34,571 nucleotides of DNA from Candidatus Celaenobacter antarcticus (GCA_030765865.1 JAVCDK010000095.1:1-34571), one strand, 5' to 3'; counted from the first letter of the stretch, positions 1-8,066 are shown. Notes: a model not told the origin generated them from the letters alone. Program-made: numbers and translations.

Positions 1-1671
1 TTCAAAAATGTTCTACGCAATAGCATACTACATTACGGAGATAACATTGCAGTTTCGATGGTGGGTGGCAAACCCTTCACCTATGAAAAATTTGGCAGCA
101 AAGTAGAAATACTCTCAAAGATACTACAGAAAAGAGGAATTGCAAAAGCAGATAAGGTTGCAATCCTGTCTGAAAACAAACCACAGTGGGGCATTGCGTA
201 TTTTGCGATCACGACACTTGGGGCGATAGCCGTTCCAATCCTTCCTGATTTTCATGCAAATGAAATTCGACATATTCTCATACATTCCGAAGCAAAAGCG
301 ATTTTCATATCTCAGGACCAGTATAACAAACTGGAAGATGTAGAGATGGGGAGTTTGAGCACAATATTTCATATTGACGATTTCAGTATAATACCCCCAA
401 ACACAACAGTAGATAAACTTAAAGAGTTAATAAAGGAAGGGGAAGTTGAATTTGCCAAGTTGAGAGAATCCGCCATGAAACTTCTATATCCCGCCCAGAG
501 CTCCCTTAAAGAAGACGATGTGGCATCTATTATTTATACATCCGGTACAACAGGTCATTCGAAAGGAGTTGAGCTCACACATAAAAATTTAATTTTTGAT
601 GCGGAAGCAACCCTCAAAATTCAAAATGTAGTAGAGGAAGATAGGTTGCTCTCGATCCTTCCGCTTTCACATTCCTATGAATTTACCATTGGTTTTCTCA
701 TTCCATTTATTCGCGGGGCTTCAATATATTATATTGATAAACCGCCTGTTGCCCGCGTATTACTTCCGGTCTTACAAAAAATAAAACCTACTATGATGCT
801 CACAGTCCCTCTTGTCATAGAGAAAATATATAAGCTTAGAATTGCTCCCCAATTATCCAAAAGCGGATTGATCAGACTATTAATGAAAGTGCCGGCTGTG
901 CGAAAAAAGCTTCATAAAGTAGCAGCCAAAAAAGTGATGAAGTTCTTCGGAGGAGAGATGAAATTCTTCGGCATCGGCGGCGCTGGTTTGAACAGTGAGG
1001 TAGAGAAATTCTTGCGGGAAGGAAAATTTCCTTATGCGATTGGATACGGATTGACAGAAACTTCCCCGCTGATTGCTGGCAGTGGAGTGAAAAATACACG
1101 ATTCCGATCTACAGGAATAATCATCCCTGAAGTAGAAGTAAAAATTAATAAACCAGATAAGAAAACAGGTGAAGGCGAGATATGGGTCAAGGGCGACAAT
1201 GTGATGAAAGGTTATTATAAAGACCCGGATAGAACAAACGAAATATTTACAGAAGACGGATGGCTGAAAACCGGCGATCTCGGCTATATGGATAAAGATG
1301 AGTATTTATTTATAATTGGTAGATTAAAAAATGTGATCGTTGGCCCAAGCGGAGAGAATATCTACCCGGAAGAAATAGAATCGCAACTAAATCAGTACGA
1401 CGATGTGCTCGAATCCCTGGTTTATCAGGACAATGGACAGCTTGTTGTACGTGTTCATCTTAATTATGAAGAATTGGATAAAGAATTTAAACATAAAAAA
1501 ATGACTGAAACTCAAATCGCAAAGCGAATTGAAGAGATACTTGAAAAGATGAGGAATGAAGTCAATAGCAACATGTCATCTTTCTCAAGAATTCTTAAAA
1601 TGATCGAGCAGCCAGATCCCTTTGAGAAGACCCCCACAAAGAAAATTAAAAGATATTTATATACGAATTAA
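1..1671 (+). CDS. Long-chain acyl-CoA synthetase (AMP-forming), 5' truncated by window edge
   Basis: ATP- and CoA-dependent activation of fatty or other carboxylic acids in the cytoplasm, via an acyl-adenylate. The frame is open from base 1, so the true start lies outside the window and the ATG at 58 is internal. Visible adenylate-forming motifs are the P-loop-like YTSGTTGHSKG (bases 535-567), the GYGLTETSP motif near 1045, and GWLKTGDLGYMDKDEY followed by IIGRLKNVIVGPSGENIYPEEIE near 1258-1380, which carries the hinge and substrate-binding Asp/Arg residues. The C-terminal small domain is complete but has a basic end (TKKIKRYLY) like FadD15/FAA-type enzymes. Substrate chain length cannot be read from sequence. 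No link with the downstream sigma-54 operon is evident. Confidence 0.9.
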   Translation, partial: FKNVLRNSILHYGDNIAVSMVGGKPFTYEKFGSKVEILSKILQKRGIAKADKVAILSENKPQWGIAYFAITTLGAIAVPILPDFHANEIRHILIHSEAKAIFISQDQYNKLEDVEMGSLSTIFHIDDFSIIPPNTTVDKLKELIKEGEVEFAKLRESAMKLLYPAQSSLKEDDVASIIYTSGTTGHSKGVELTHKNLIFDAEATLKIQNVVEEDRLLSILPLSHSYEFTIGFLIPFIRGASIYYIDKPPVARVLLPVLQKIKPTMMLTVPLVIEKIYKLRIAPQLSKSGLIRLLMKVPAVRKKLHKVAAKKVMKFFGGEMKFFGIGGAGLNSEVEKFLREGKFPYAIGYGLTETSPLIAGSGVKNTRFRSTGIIIPEVEVKINKPDKKTGEGEIWVKGDNVMKGYYKDPDRTNEIFTEDGWLKTGDLGYMDKDEYLFIIGRLKNVIVGPSGENIYPEEIESQLNQYDDVLESLVYQDNGQLVVRVHLNYEELDKEFKHKKMTETQIAKRIEEILEKMRNEVNSNMSSFSRILKMIEQPDPFEKTPTKKIKRYLYTN

Positions 1672-1769
1672 AGCAGTGTCTGTCTCTTGCTTTGTAGAAA
1701 CGAGGGCTGAGTTTATCATGCTGTCCGTGATCAGCAGAAAATTAATATGCATCATTTTAATAAAATCAC

Positions 1770-1786
1770 TGCACCAATTTTGTGCA
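1770..1786. promoter_or_regulatory. Candidate NtrC-type upstream activator site
   Basis: TGCACCAATTTTGTGCA is a 17-bp near-palindrome. It matches the enterobacterial NtrC consensus TGCACCA-N3-TGGTGCA at 13 of 14 defined positions. It lies about 110 bp upstream of the -24 element of the sigma-54 promoter at 1895-1911, a usual enhancer distance. The operon downstream encodes an NtrC-family activator, which is the natural candidate ligand. Binding is inferred only. Confidence 0.5.
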
Positions 1787-1894
1787 CAAATTAATCTCAA
1801 AAATGAAATTCAAATTCAATAAATAAAAAATATAACTTGCAACTTACAAAGTAGAAGCAGGTTGGCAAGAACAACGAAAGGGATAATGATTTTT

Positions 1895-1911
1895 TTGGCA
1901 CGATTTTCGCA
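1895..1911 (+). promoter_or_regulatory. Sigma-54 (RpoN) -24/-12 promoter
   Basis: TTGGCACGATTTTCGCA matches the -24/-12 consensus TGGCACG-N4-TTGCA with one substitution in the -12 box (TCGCA). The invariant GG (1897-1898) and GC (1909-1910) are separated by exactly 10 nt. Transcription would start near 1922, about 30 nt before the ATG at 1953. A sigma-54 activator gene lies in the same gene cluster. Confidence 0.7.
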
Positions 1912-1952
1912 TACAGAATAAGTGCGAATAGAAATGAATGAAAGGAATCAAA

Positions 1953-2384
1953 ATGAAAAAACTCATCGCACTCGTAAGTTTGATGATACTCAGTGTGAGT
2001 ATCGCATTTGCAGCCACCGTAAGTGGCTATGTAACAGATATGGAAACAGGTGATGGAATTGAGAATGCTATCGTTAGATTTCATTTCCTTGATGAAATCT
2101 GCCCGGACGGTGGTGGAAACGGCGGCGGCAATGGTGGCGGCAATGGTGGTCATGGATTTAATGTATATAATGCAGTGACTGATGTAAATGGTTATTACAA
2201 CATTGTTGATCTTCCAGAAGGAAACTATGAAGCACGAGCAACTAAGCCACATACCTATTTGCCTACTCTGATCGAGAACATTGTTATTGATGAAAATGGC
2301 GCTATTGTTGATTTTGCACTAGAACCATGCAGCAAAATCGGTTTTCCAGAGCCACTCAAACTAAGACATCATATTCACTATTAA
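1953..2384 (+). CDS. Secreted CarboxypepD_reg-like protein with Gly/Asn-rich loop
   Basis: 143-aa exported protein of unknown function. A Sec signal peptide covers residues 1-20 (cleavage after AFA). The rest resembles a carboxypeptidase-regulatory-like (transthyretin-type) beta-sandwich: an early SGYVTDMETGDGIENAIV strand, then VTDVNGYYNIVDLPEGNYEA. A tandem GGGN repeat ending GGHG (about residues 53-68) interrupts the domain, so the loop is expanded. A single Cys precedes the repeat and another lies near the C-terminus. The ATG at 1953 is chosen over the in-frame ATG at 1938 because AAAGGA (1941-1946) sits at ideal ribosome-binding distance. It is the first gene after the sigma-54 promoter and is followed by a hairpin, so it may be made in excess over the rest of the cluster. 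Confidence 0.75.
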   Translation: MKKLIALVSLMILSVSIAFAATVSGYVTDMETGDGIENAIVRFHFLDEICPDGGGNGGGNGGGNGGHGFNVYNAVTDVNGYYNIVDLPEGNYEARATKPHTYLPTLIENIVIDENGAIVDFALEPCSKIGFPEPLKLRHHIHY

Positions 2385-2406
2385 TTCCTCAAGAATAAGA
2401 AATATT

Positions 2407-2426
2407 GACGGGATTTCGGTCCCGTC
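2407..2426 (+). terminator. Intra-operon hairpin (attenuator or partial terminator)
   Basis: Perfect 7-bp stem GACGGGA / TCCCGTC with loop TTTCGG, followed by GAATTTTC. It lies between the first and second genes after the sigma-54 promoter. The weak T-tract suggests partial termination or mRNA stabilisation rather than a full stop. The next gene has its own strong AAGGAG ribosome site. Confidence 0.55.
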
Positions 2427-2450
2427 GAATTTTCTCTCTAAGGAGTAAAA

Positions 2451-2804
2451 ATGAAATCCATAATTTTTGCTGGATTATTTGTAATATTATTAACTGTGTC
2501 TTTGCATGCAGCAGATTCAACAAAAACGCCTGCATCTGCCGATGAGATTGTCATCGTAGAGAAAAATGGAGGAGCTGAGTTTGACATCTTCATAGATAAA
2601 GACGGCGATGGTATTTGTGATAATAGAACCTTGAGAAATAAGGGAATATTCTCTCGCCATCAAAAGATTCATCACTACAGAATGATTTCTTATAAATATG
2701 ACTACCAGTTCAGATGCGAGTTCGGCTCATCAAGCGGGTTGAAAAAAGGAGAAAGTGGAAACGGACAACACGGGGGAAACCCGGGTCATCATGGAGGTCA
2801 GTAG
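2451..2804 (+). CDS. Secreted small protein with Asp-rich loop and His/Gly-rich tail
   Basis: 117-aa exported protein, family not recognised. The signal peptide is residues 1-20 (cleavage after LHA). Residues 49-57 (DKDGDGICD) form a DxDxDG calcium-loop type motif as in EF-hands, dockerins and thrombospondin type-3 repeats. The C-terminus is Gly/His-rich (GNGQHGGNPGHHGGQ), a composition that could bind transition metals. This echoes the GGHG run in the preceding gene. AAGGAG lies about 6 nt before the ATG. Its stop is three bases before the next start, so it is translationally linked to the barrel gene at 2808. The metal-binding idea is inference from composition. Confidence 0.7.
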   Translation: MKSIIFAGLFVILLTVSLHAADSTKTPASADEIVIVEKNGGAEFDIFIDKDGDGICDNRTLRNKGIFSRHQKIHHYRMISYKYDYQFRCEFGSSSGLKKGESGNGQHGGNPGHHGGQ

Positions 2805-2807
2805 TAG

Positions 2808-3761
2808 ATGCCTGTCTGGCTCATTCTGATTCTTATTGTATTTCCCCCACTCCTCTTTGGACAAAATTCCGAAGGGGATATGTATTTTTATGGTTCGTTA
2901 CATAGAGGCACAGATGAAGCGGTTGAAAATAAGGGAATACTGGGTGGAAGCTTTAAGTATTTCGATGATGCTTACTACATTGATATCGGATCACAGATTG
3001 CAGCCCCTCTCGACAGTTCTGATGTTGAGGGCAATATTTCCGCGTTAGGGGAGATCTTCTTCCCGTGGGGAGGAACAAGTGCGCATATCTATTATCAAAA
3101 CACCGCAGATTCTCTGAATGATCAGTTCAAAGTAACAGGGGAGTTATATCGCACTGTAGAAAAACAACGCCATATTATTGAATATGGAGACATTTTTGAT
3201 TATACATATTATCCCGATTACAGAAATTTCGACCACATCAATAATGCACTTTTCCTGCTTTATAAAAAGTTCTTTCGAACTTTTGCGTTGCACACATACT
3301 TTGATTTTACCTATCGATACTTCAATAATATATCTGATCCGTCAATTTCAATGACAAAAGCATCAATCGAGCTATACTTCTCTCGTGGAATTAAAAAAAA
3401 TATCGGACTCAAATACGGAATGTATATCAACAAAAATATTACATCTACGGATTCGCTTATCTATGTGAGCTCGGAATTGTACGATCCATTTGCATATGAC
3501 TTATATAAAATGTTTATGGGAAGTACAATCTATTTAAATGACCTGCTTTTAAAACCGGATATCTCGGTTCAACATAAAATTTATAACACTTCTTCAGCCG
3601 AGAGCTCTTATTCTGAAACTGGAATAGGGATCTCAGTTTATGCAGATTACCCGATCAGCGATCATTTGTTACTATATTCGAAAAACAACATTTTTGTTTT
3701 GTTTGATTCCGCTCCTACCTACGAATCCAGCATCGGGATACGATATCTCTTTAAGAAATAA
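2808..3761 (+). CDS. Outer-membrane beta-barrel protein, unknown function
   Basis: 317-aa exported protein beginning with a short signal peptide (MPVWLILILIVFPPLLFG, about residues 1-18). The mature part alternates short aromatic-rich amphipathic strands (for example HIIEYGDIFDYTYYPDYRNF and ALHTYFDFTYRYFNNI). It ends in a terminal strand (SIGIRYLFKK), as expected for a barrel inserted by BamA. No family is recognised. The ATG at 2808 follows GGAGG at 2793-2797. The histidine kinase start follows its stop by one base, which argues for co-expression and possibly for the barrel belonging to the sensed process. Confidence 0.7.
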   Translation: MPVWLILILIVFPPLLFGQNSEGDMYFYGSLHRGTDEAVENKGILGGSFKYFDDAYYIDIGSQIAAPLDSSDVEGNISALGEIFFPWGGTSAHIYYQNTADSLNDQFKVTGELYRTVEKQRHIIEYGDIFDYTYYPDYRNFDHINNALFLLYKKFFRTFALHTYFDFTYRYFNNISDPSISMTKASIELYFSRGIKKNIGLKYGMYINKNITSTDSLIYVSSELYDPFAYDLYKMFMGSTIYLNDLLLKPDISVQHKIYNTSSAESSYSETGIGISVYADYPISDHLLLYSKNNIFVLFDSAPTYESSIGIRYLFKK

Positions 3762-3762
3762 T

Positions 3763-5418
3763 ATGAATAACAACTCTGTAGAAAAAAAAGAAAAGAGCAT
3801 CAAATACCTGCTCGTGGTCATATCTATTATTATTATTTTACTCTGGGCTTCTCTCTATTATGTGCAGAATCAGAATATTAAGACTGTTTACAAAACAATA
3901 GAGTTGAACGGTCGTCTGTATCTCGAACTTGTAAATGATATCATTCAAAGCAACCTCTATTCTCAGGATGTGATAGAAACTCTTTTTTTTGAACGCGCAG
4001 AGATGCTTATTCATCTTGTCATGGAGGACCACAGTACACTGATAAGTGATTCTCTCAGGCAGAAAATGCTTATTCATCATATCTGTGTAATTGATACACT
4101 TGGAAATCTTATGTCTTCGTTGCCCAAGGGTTGCACACAAGAAGTGTCCATCGACCAGCTGCCAAAAACAGAAGAATTTGTTCTTTTGGAACTTGAGGAT
4201 AATCCCGAAGCAGTGTACATTGTGTCATTTCGAAATGAGAAATGGTTCGTTGCATCAATAAAAAAGGAAGACTACTTCTCGCTGCTCAAACCGATTCAAC
4301 TTTCTACTATTTTTTCTCAACTCAGCCAGGAAATATCAACGGTAAGCGAATCAATAGAGACACTTCCACAGATACGATATCTCGTCATTCAGGATTCAAG
4401 AGGAATCATCGCAGCAACAGAAAATGTGCACCGAATGCAGAAAATATCCTCAGATGCATTTTTGAGCTCAAATCTGGAAAGTGAAACCATTGCCTCACGC
4501 GAGACCTCTTTTGAGAATAAAAAAGTGCTTGAGATCGTACGTCCATTCTCTCTTGAGGATTCTGAATCCATTCTTCTTCGTCTTGGAGTATCCGTAGACA
4601 GAATTGAATCTCTGAAAAGAAACCGCACACTCCTTTTTATTATTTATTCGATAATTTTTTCTGGTGTTTTAATACTGGAATACCTCTTTTATCGCAATCA
4701 TATTAAAATAAACAGGATAACGGAATCTCTCCAAAAAGCCGAGTATATGGCAGGCATCGGAGAGCTTGGAAGAGAAGTGGCTCATGAGATCAAAAATCCT
4801 CTTAATGCGATTTCGATGATACTTCAAAGAATTCGAGATGAAGCCATTCCCGATAAAGAAGGGGAGTTGCAAAAATGGCTGTCTGTATCTTTTGATGAGA
4901 TTGAGCGGCTCAACGGCATTGCAGAAAGATTTCTTGATTATTCTCGACCGATCATATTGAAAATTAAAAAAGTAAATGTGGATGATTTCATAGGAACAAT
5001 TGTTGAGATTTTTGATCAAGAATATAAAAATAAGAACATACATATTCAGATAAAAGGAAATAAAAACCTTTTCTGGTATTTTGACATAGATGCACTCACC
5101 CAGGTTTTGATCAACATCATAAAGAATTCTGTAGAATCATTTTTACCGGAACAAGAAAACATGAAAATCCAAATAGAATTTTTTGAGAAGGATAAAGAAA
5201 TGACGATAATGATCGTTGATAACGGCAGCGGGATTTCCCTTGATAAACGTAAAAAAGTATGGGATCTTTATTTCAGTACAAAAGAGCGCGGAAACGGATT
5301 GGGTTTGCCTATTTCAAGGAAGATAATAAAAGCCCATCAGGGGGAGATATATATTAAACGCAGTACTCAAAATGGTACTGAGATAATAATACGACTGCCA
5401 AAATCGGAGGCGGAGTGA
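3763..5418 (+). CDS. Membrane sensor histidine kinase (NtrB/ZraS/AtoS type)
   Basis: 551-aa inner-membrane kinase partnering the sigma-54 activator that follows. Membrane segments are near residues 14-33 and 287-309 and enclose an extracytoplasmic sensor of about 250 residues without clear family motifs. The cytoplasmic part has the H-box around His341 (AHEIKNPLNAIS), the N-box NIIKNSVESF near residue 455, and G-boxes DNGSGI near 486 and GNGLGLPIS near 510. HEIKNPL is typical of kinases paired with NtrC-type regulators. The ATG at 3763 is preferred because the longer reading frame upstream runs inside the barrel gene and would destroy the N-terminal anchor topology. The stop overlaps the regulator's GTG start. 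Confidence 0.92.
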   Translation: MNNNSVEKKEKSIKYLLVVISIIIILLWASLYYVQNQNIKTVYKTIELNGRLYLELVNDIIQSNLYSQDVIETLFFERAEMLIHLVMEDHSTLISDSLRQKMLIHHICVIDTLGNLMSSLPKGCTQEVSIDQLPKTEEFVLLELEDNPEAVYIVSFRNEKWFVASIKKEDYFSLLKPIQLSTIFSQLSQEISTVSESIETLPQIRYLVIQDSRGIIAATENVHRMQKISSDAFLSSNLESETIASRETSFENKKVLEIVRPFSLEDSESILLRLGVSVDRIESLKRNRTLLFIIYSIIFSGVLILEYLFYRNHIKINRITESLQKAEYMAGIGELGREVAHEIKNPLNAISMILQRIRDEAIPDKEGELQKWLSVSFDEIERLNGIAERFLDYSRPIILKIKKVNVDDFIGTIVEIFDQEYKNKNIHIQIKGNKNLFWYFDIDALTQVLINIIKNSVESFLPEQENMKIQIEFFEKDKEMTIMIVDNGSGISLDKRKKVWDLYFSTKERGNGLGLPISRKIIKAHQGEIYIKRSTQNGTEIIIRLPKSEAE

Positions 5419-6749
5419 AAATATTAGTTATTGAAGACGATGCATCTCAAAGAGAGATATTAGCGGATTTTCTCGAATCAAAAGGGCACGAAATCTTCAC
5501 TGCTTCCTTTGGTGAAGAAGGTATAAAATCATTTTATAAGCAGCCCGTGGATGTGGTGATATCAGATTACCGGATGCCGGGACTGAGCGGAAAAGAAGTG
5601 CTGGAAAATATCTTAAAGATAAATCCTCTCACTGCGGTCATTATCATCACTGCGTATAGTTCGGTTGATAATGCGGTAGAACTGCTCAAACTTGGTGCTT
5701 TTGATTATATCGAGAAACCGATCAATCTCGATATGCTGTTGAATAAAATAAAAAATGCACAGAATTATATTCAGGTGGAGAAGGAAAGTAAAAAAGTTCA
5801 AGATGTTATTGCCGATGAAGAACTACCAGTGACTTTTATTGGAGACAGCCCAAAAATCAATGAAATCCTCAGCATTGTAAAAAGGATTGCACATGTTGAT
5901 GCTTCTGTACTCATTTCCGGAGAAAGCGGAACAGGGAAAGAGGTCATTGCGGACATTATCCATCATCTCAGTCCCAGGAAAAAACAAAAAATGATAAAAG
6001 TCAACTGCTCTGCCATACCGGAAACCCTTCTCGAGAGTGAGCTTTTCGGACATGTGAAGGGAGCTTTTACAGGTGCGATCCGCGACAGAAAGGGGCGTTT
6101 TGAAGAAGCTGATAAAGGTACACTTTTTCTTGATGAGATCGGAGATATTGCTCCGTCGATCCAGGTAAAACTTCTCCGTACGCTACAAACAATGGAATTT
6201 GAACCTGTTGGAAGCTCTACAACAAAAAAAATGGATGTAAGAATTATTGCCGCGACCAACAGAGATATTCACACTGAAGTGCAATTAGGGCATTTCAGAG
6301 AAGATCTGTTTTACAGGTTGAATGTAATTCCTATCCATCTTCCGCCATTGCGTGAAAGAAAACGGGATATAACCAAATTGATCGATCATTTTCTTGGAGT
6401 GTATTCTAAAGAAGTAGATATATCTTTTTCTCATGAAGCACTCATGAAACTGGTGAACTATCAATGGGAGGGGAATATCAGGCAACTGAAGAACGTGATA
6501 CAGAGAACGATCGCATTGACAAGAAGTAGCGTGATCCAGATTGAAGAACTTCCTGATGAGATACAAAGATATCATCCTCTCGATAAAGAAGGAAATACAA
6601 AAACTATTGCCGATGTAGAGCGTGCACATATTATGAAAATATTGGAAGAGTGCGAGTATAATAAGGTGAAGGCGGCAGAAATGCTTGGGATTCACCGTAA
6701 TACACTATCAAGAAAAATTAAAGAATATAATATTGATGTTCTAAAATAA
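5415..6749 (+). CDS. Sigma-54-dependent response regulator (NtrC/ZraR family)
   Basis: 444-aa transcription activator. The receiver domain is residues 1-120, with phospho-acceptor Asp51 (VVISDYRMPG), acidic pair D8/D9 and Lys101. The AAA+ domain has Walker A GESGTGKE (169-176), the sigma-54 contact loop GAFTGA (216-221) and Walker B TLFLDE (236-241). The Fis-type helix-turn-helix is at about 414-438 (KAAEMLGIHRNTLSRKI). It starts with GTG in a 4-base GTGA overlap with the kinase stop, preceded by GGAGG (5406-5410). With the sigma-54 promoter and NtrC-like site upstream of 1953, it probably activates its own gene cluster. All catalytic motifs look intact. Confidence 0.95.
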   Translation: MKILVIEDDASQREILADFLESKGHEIFTASFGEEGIKSFYKQPVDVVISDYRMPGLSGKEVLENILKINPLTAVIIITAYSSVDNAVELLKLGAFDYIEKPINLDMLLNKIKNAQNYIQVEKESKKVQDVIADEELPVTFIGDSPKINEILSIVKRIAHVDASVLISGESGTGKEVIADIIHHLSPRKKQKMIKVNCSAIPETLLESELFGHVKGAFTGAIRDRKGRFEEADKGTLFLDEIGDIAPSIQVKLLRTLQTMEFEPVGSSTTKKMDVRIIAATNRDIHTEVQLGHFREDLFYRLNVIPIHLPPLRERKRDITKLIDHFLGVYSKEVDISFSHEALMKLVNYQWEGNIRQLKNVIQRTIALTRSSVIQIEELPDEIQRYHPLDKEGNTKTIADVERAHIMKILEECEYNKVKAAEMLGIHRNTLSRKIKEYNIDVLK

Positions 6750-6751
6750 AT

Positions 6752-7543
6752 ATGAAGATTGATAAGCTTAGAGTAAGAAGGGTAATCCAGCTTGTTTCAC
6801 TTGGGATATCTGTATCCTTATTTGTTTTGCTGATAAAGGGCACACTTACTGTCGCGCACGAGTACTGTCCTTATGCATCAGTATGTTTCGGTGTGTGGAA
6901 GTTAGGCGCGAAGTTTACACCTTTCCTTTTCCCGGCTGCTGTTATTGTTGGAGCTGCAATTGCATTCAGCTCATTATTTTTCGGAAGGTGGTTTTGTGGG
7001 TATGTATGCCCCATAGGAACTATTCAGGAGCTTATCTACTCTACCAAAAAAACAAAGAAAAAATTTAATCAATTTATACCCTATAAAATTCATAAATATT
7101 TGAACATTATCAAATATTTTGTATTCTTATTTACTGCGATAACAGCTTTTCTTGGGGTGCAGTATCTGTATATGAAATTTTGTCCCATTCTGGCGATTGC
7201 TCATATTCAAAATATTACAATATTTGGAATTGTAGTGCTGGGAATAATTGTATTTGTTGGCTATTTTGTTGAGCGGTTCTGGTGCAGGTATCTTTGTCCT
7301 TACGCAGCACTTATGAATATTGTCCAGAAGATCGCAGATCTTATTGGAATAAAAAGATATAAAATTTTTAGGAATATTCACACAAGTATAAACTGTTTTA
7401 ATTGCCTGAATTACTGCCCGATGAACATTGACATTGGATATAATGAAAAAATATCTGACGTAAATTGTATTAAGTGTATGAGTTGTGTGCGTCAGTGCTC
7501 AAAAACTGATAAAGAGAAAAGTAAATGTATTTATAGAGACTAA
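6752..7543 (+). CDS. NapH/CcoG-like membrane 4Fe-4S protein
   Basis: 263-aa inner-membrane electron-transfer protein. About five hydrophobic segments surround two Fer4_5-type motifs: GRWFCGYVCPIG (about residues 86-97) and RFWCRYLCPYAAL (about 174-186). The soluble C-terminus has two Fe-S motifs, CFNCLNYCP and CIKCMSCVRQC. The first has only three closely spaced Cys (CxxCxxxCP) instead of the usual CxxCxxCxxxCP, and an extra Cys lies five residues from the C-terminus. By family (NapH, NosR C-terminal half, CcoG) it passes electrons from the quinone pool or cytoplasm across the membrane. The start lies two bases after the regulator's stop. The exported polyferredoxin next door is the likely partner. 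Confidence 0.85.
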   Translation: MKIDKLRVRRVIQLVSLGISVSLFVLLIKGTLTVAHEYCPYASVCFGVWKLGAKFTPFLFPAAVIVGAAIAFSSLFFGRWFCGYVCPIGTIQELIYSTKKTKKKFNQFIPYKIHKYLNIIKYFVFLFTAITAFLGVQYLYMKFCPILAIAHIQNITIFGIVVLGIIVFVGYFVERFWCRYLCPYAALMNIVQKIADLIGIKRYKIFRNIHTSINCFNCLNYCPMNIDIGYNEKISDVNCIKCMSCVRQCSKTDKEKSKCIYRD

Positions 7544-7553
7544 GGTTTGTTAG

Positions 7554-8066
7554 ATGAAAAAAATATATTCAATAATAATAGTTCTTTTGATAGCAATACC
7601 GCTTATTATATTTGCACAGAGCGCGACTAAGGTGTTTGAGGTAGATGCATCAAAATGCATCGGTTGTACGATTTGCGTTCGAAGTGGAAAATGTCCAACT
7701 GATGCGATTGAGATGATAAACGGCAAAGCAGTGATTGATGCAAGCAAATGTATAGACTGCGGTATCTGTGCCGAACAATGTCCATTTGGTGCTATAAACG
7801 AAATAGAAATTGTGGACAGCACCGCACAGATAGAAAAAGAAATTGTGTTAGAAGTTGCCGATTCCAGTGAAGTTAAGCAATCAATGTATGTGGTTGATGC
7901 GGAGAGTTGTATTGGATGTAAGATCTGTGTCCGCAAATGTCCCGTTGGTGCGATTACAATGAAAGACGGGAAGGCAGTAATAGACACTGCAAAATGTATA
8001 TCCTGCGGTATCTGTGCAGACGCATGCCCGGTAAAGGCAATACATAAAACGGATAACAAAAAGTAA
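7554..8066 (+). CDS. Exported polyferredoxin with four 4Fe-4S motifs
   Basis: 170-aa protein with an N-terminal hydrophobic signal (residues about 4-22, then AQS) and no twin-arginine. It is followed by four [4Fe-4S] motifs in two internally duplicated halves. Motifs 2-4 are canonical (CIDCGICAEQCP, CIGCKICVRKCP, CISCGICADACP). Motif 1 is CIGCTICVRSGKCP, carrying two extra residues before the fourth Cys. The halves align well around GKAVID and are joined by an acidic linker. If exported as predicted, it would carry electrons outside the cytoplasmic membrane, most simply from the NapH-like protein encoded 10 bases upstream. A membrane-anchored cytoplasmic ferredoxin is the alternative. Confidence 0.85.
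   Translation: MKKIYSIIIVLLIAIPLIIFAQSATKVFEVDASKCIGCTICVRSGKCPTDAIEMINGKAVIDASKCIDCGICAEQCPFGAINEIEIVDSTAQIEKEIVLEVADSSEVKQSMYVVDAESCIGCKICVRKCPVGAITMKDGKAVIDTAKCISCGICADACPVKAIHKTDNKK

Noticed and set aside
1797-2252. Minus-strand 151-codon frame over the first sigma-54-operon gene
   Set aside because: Its Cys/Ser/Ile-rich translation follows from antisense reading of the Gly-rich repeat; the plus strand has promoter, ribosome site and signal peptide.
3640-3762. Upstream start for the histidine kinase
   Set aside because: It lies wholly inside the barrel gene. The ATG at 3763 directly after that gene's stop gives a normal anchor topology.
7550-8059. Long open frame antisense to the polyferredoxin gene (169 codons)
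   Set aside because: It mirrors the Cys-rich plus-strand codons, has no ribosome site or signal of its own, and the plus strand has unmistakable Fe-S motifs.
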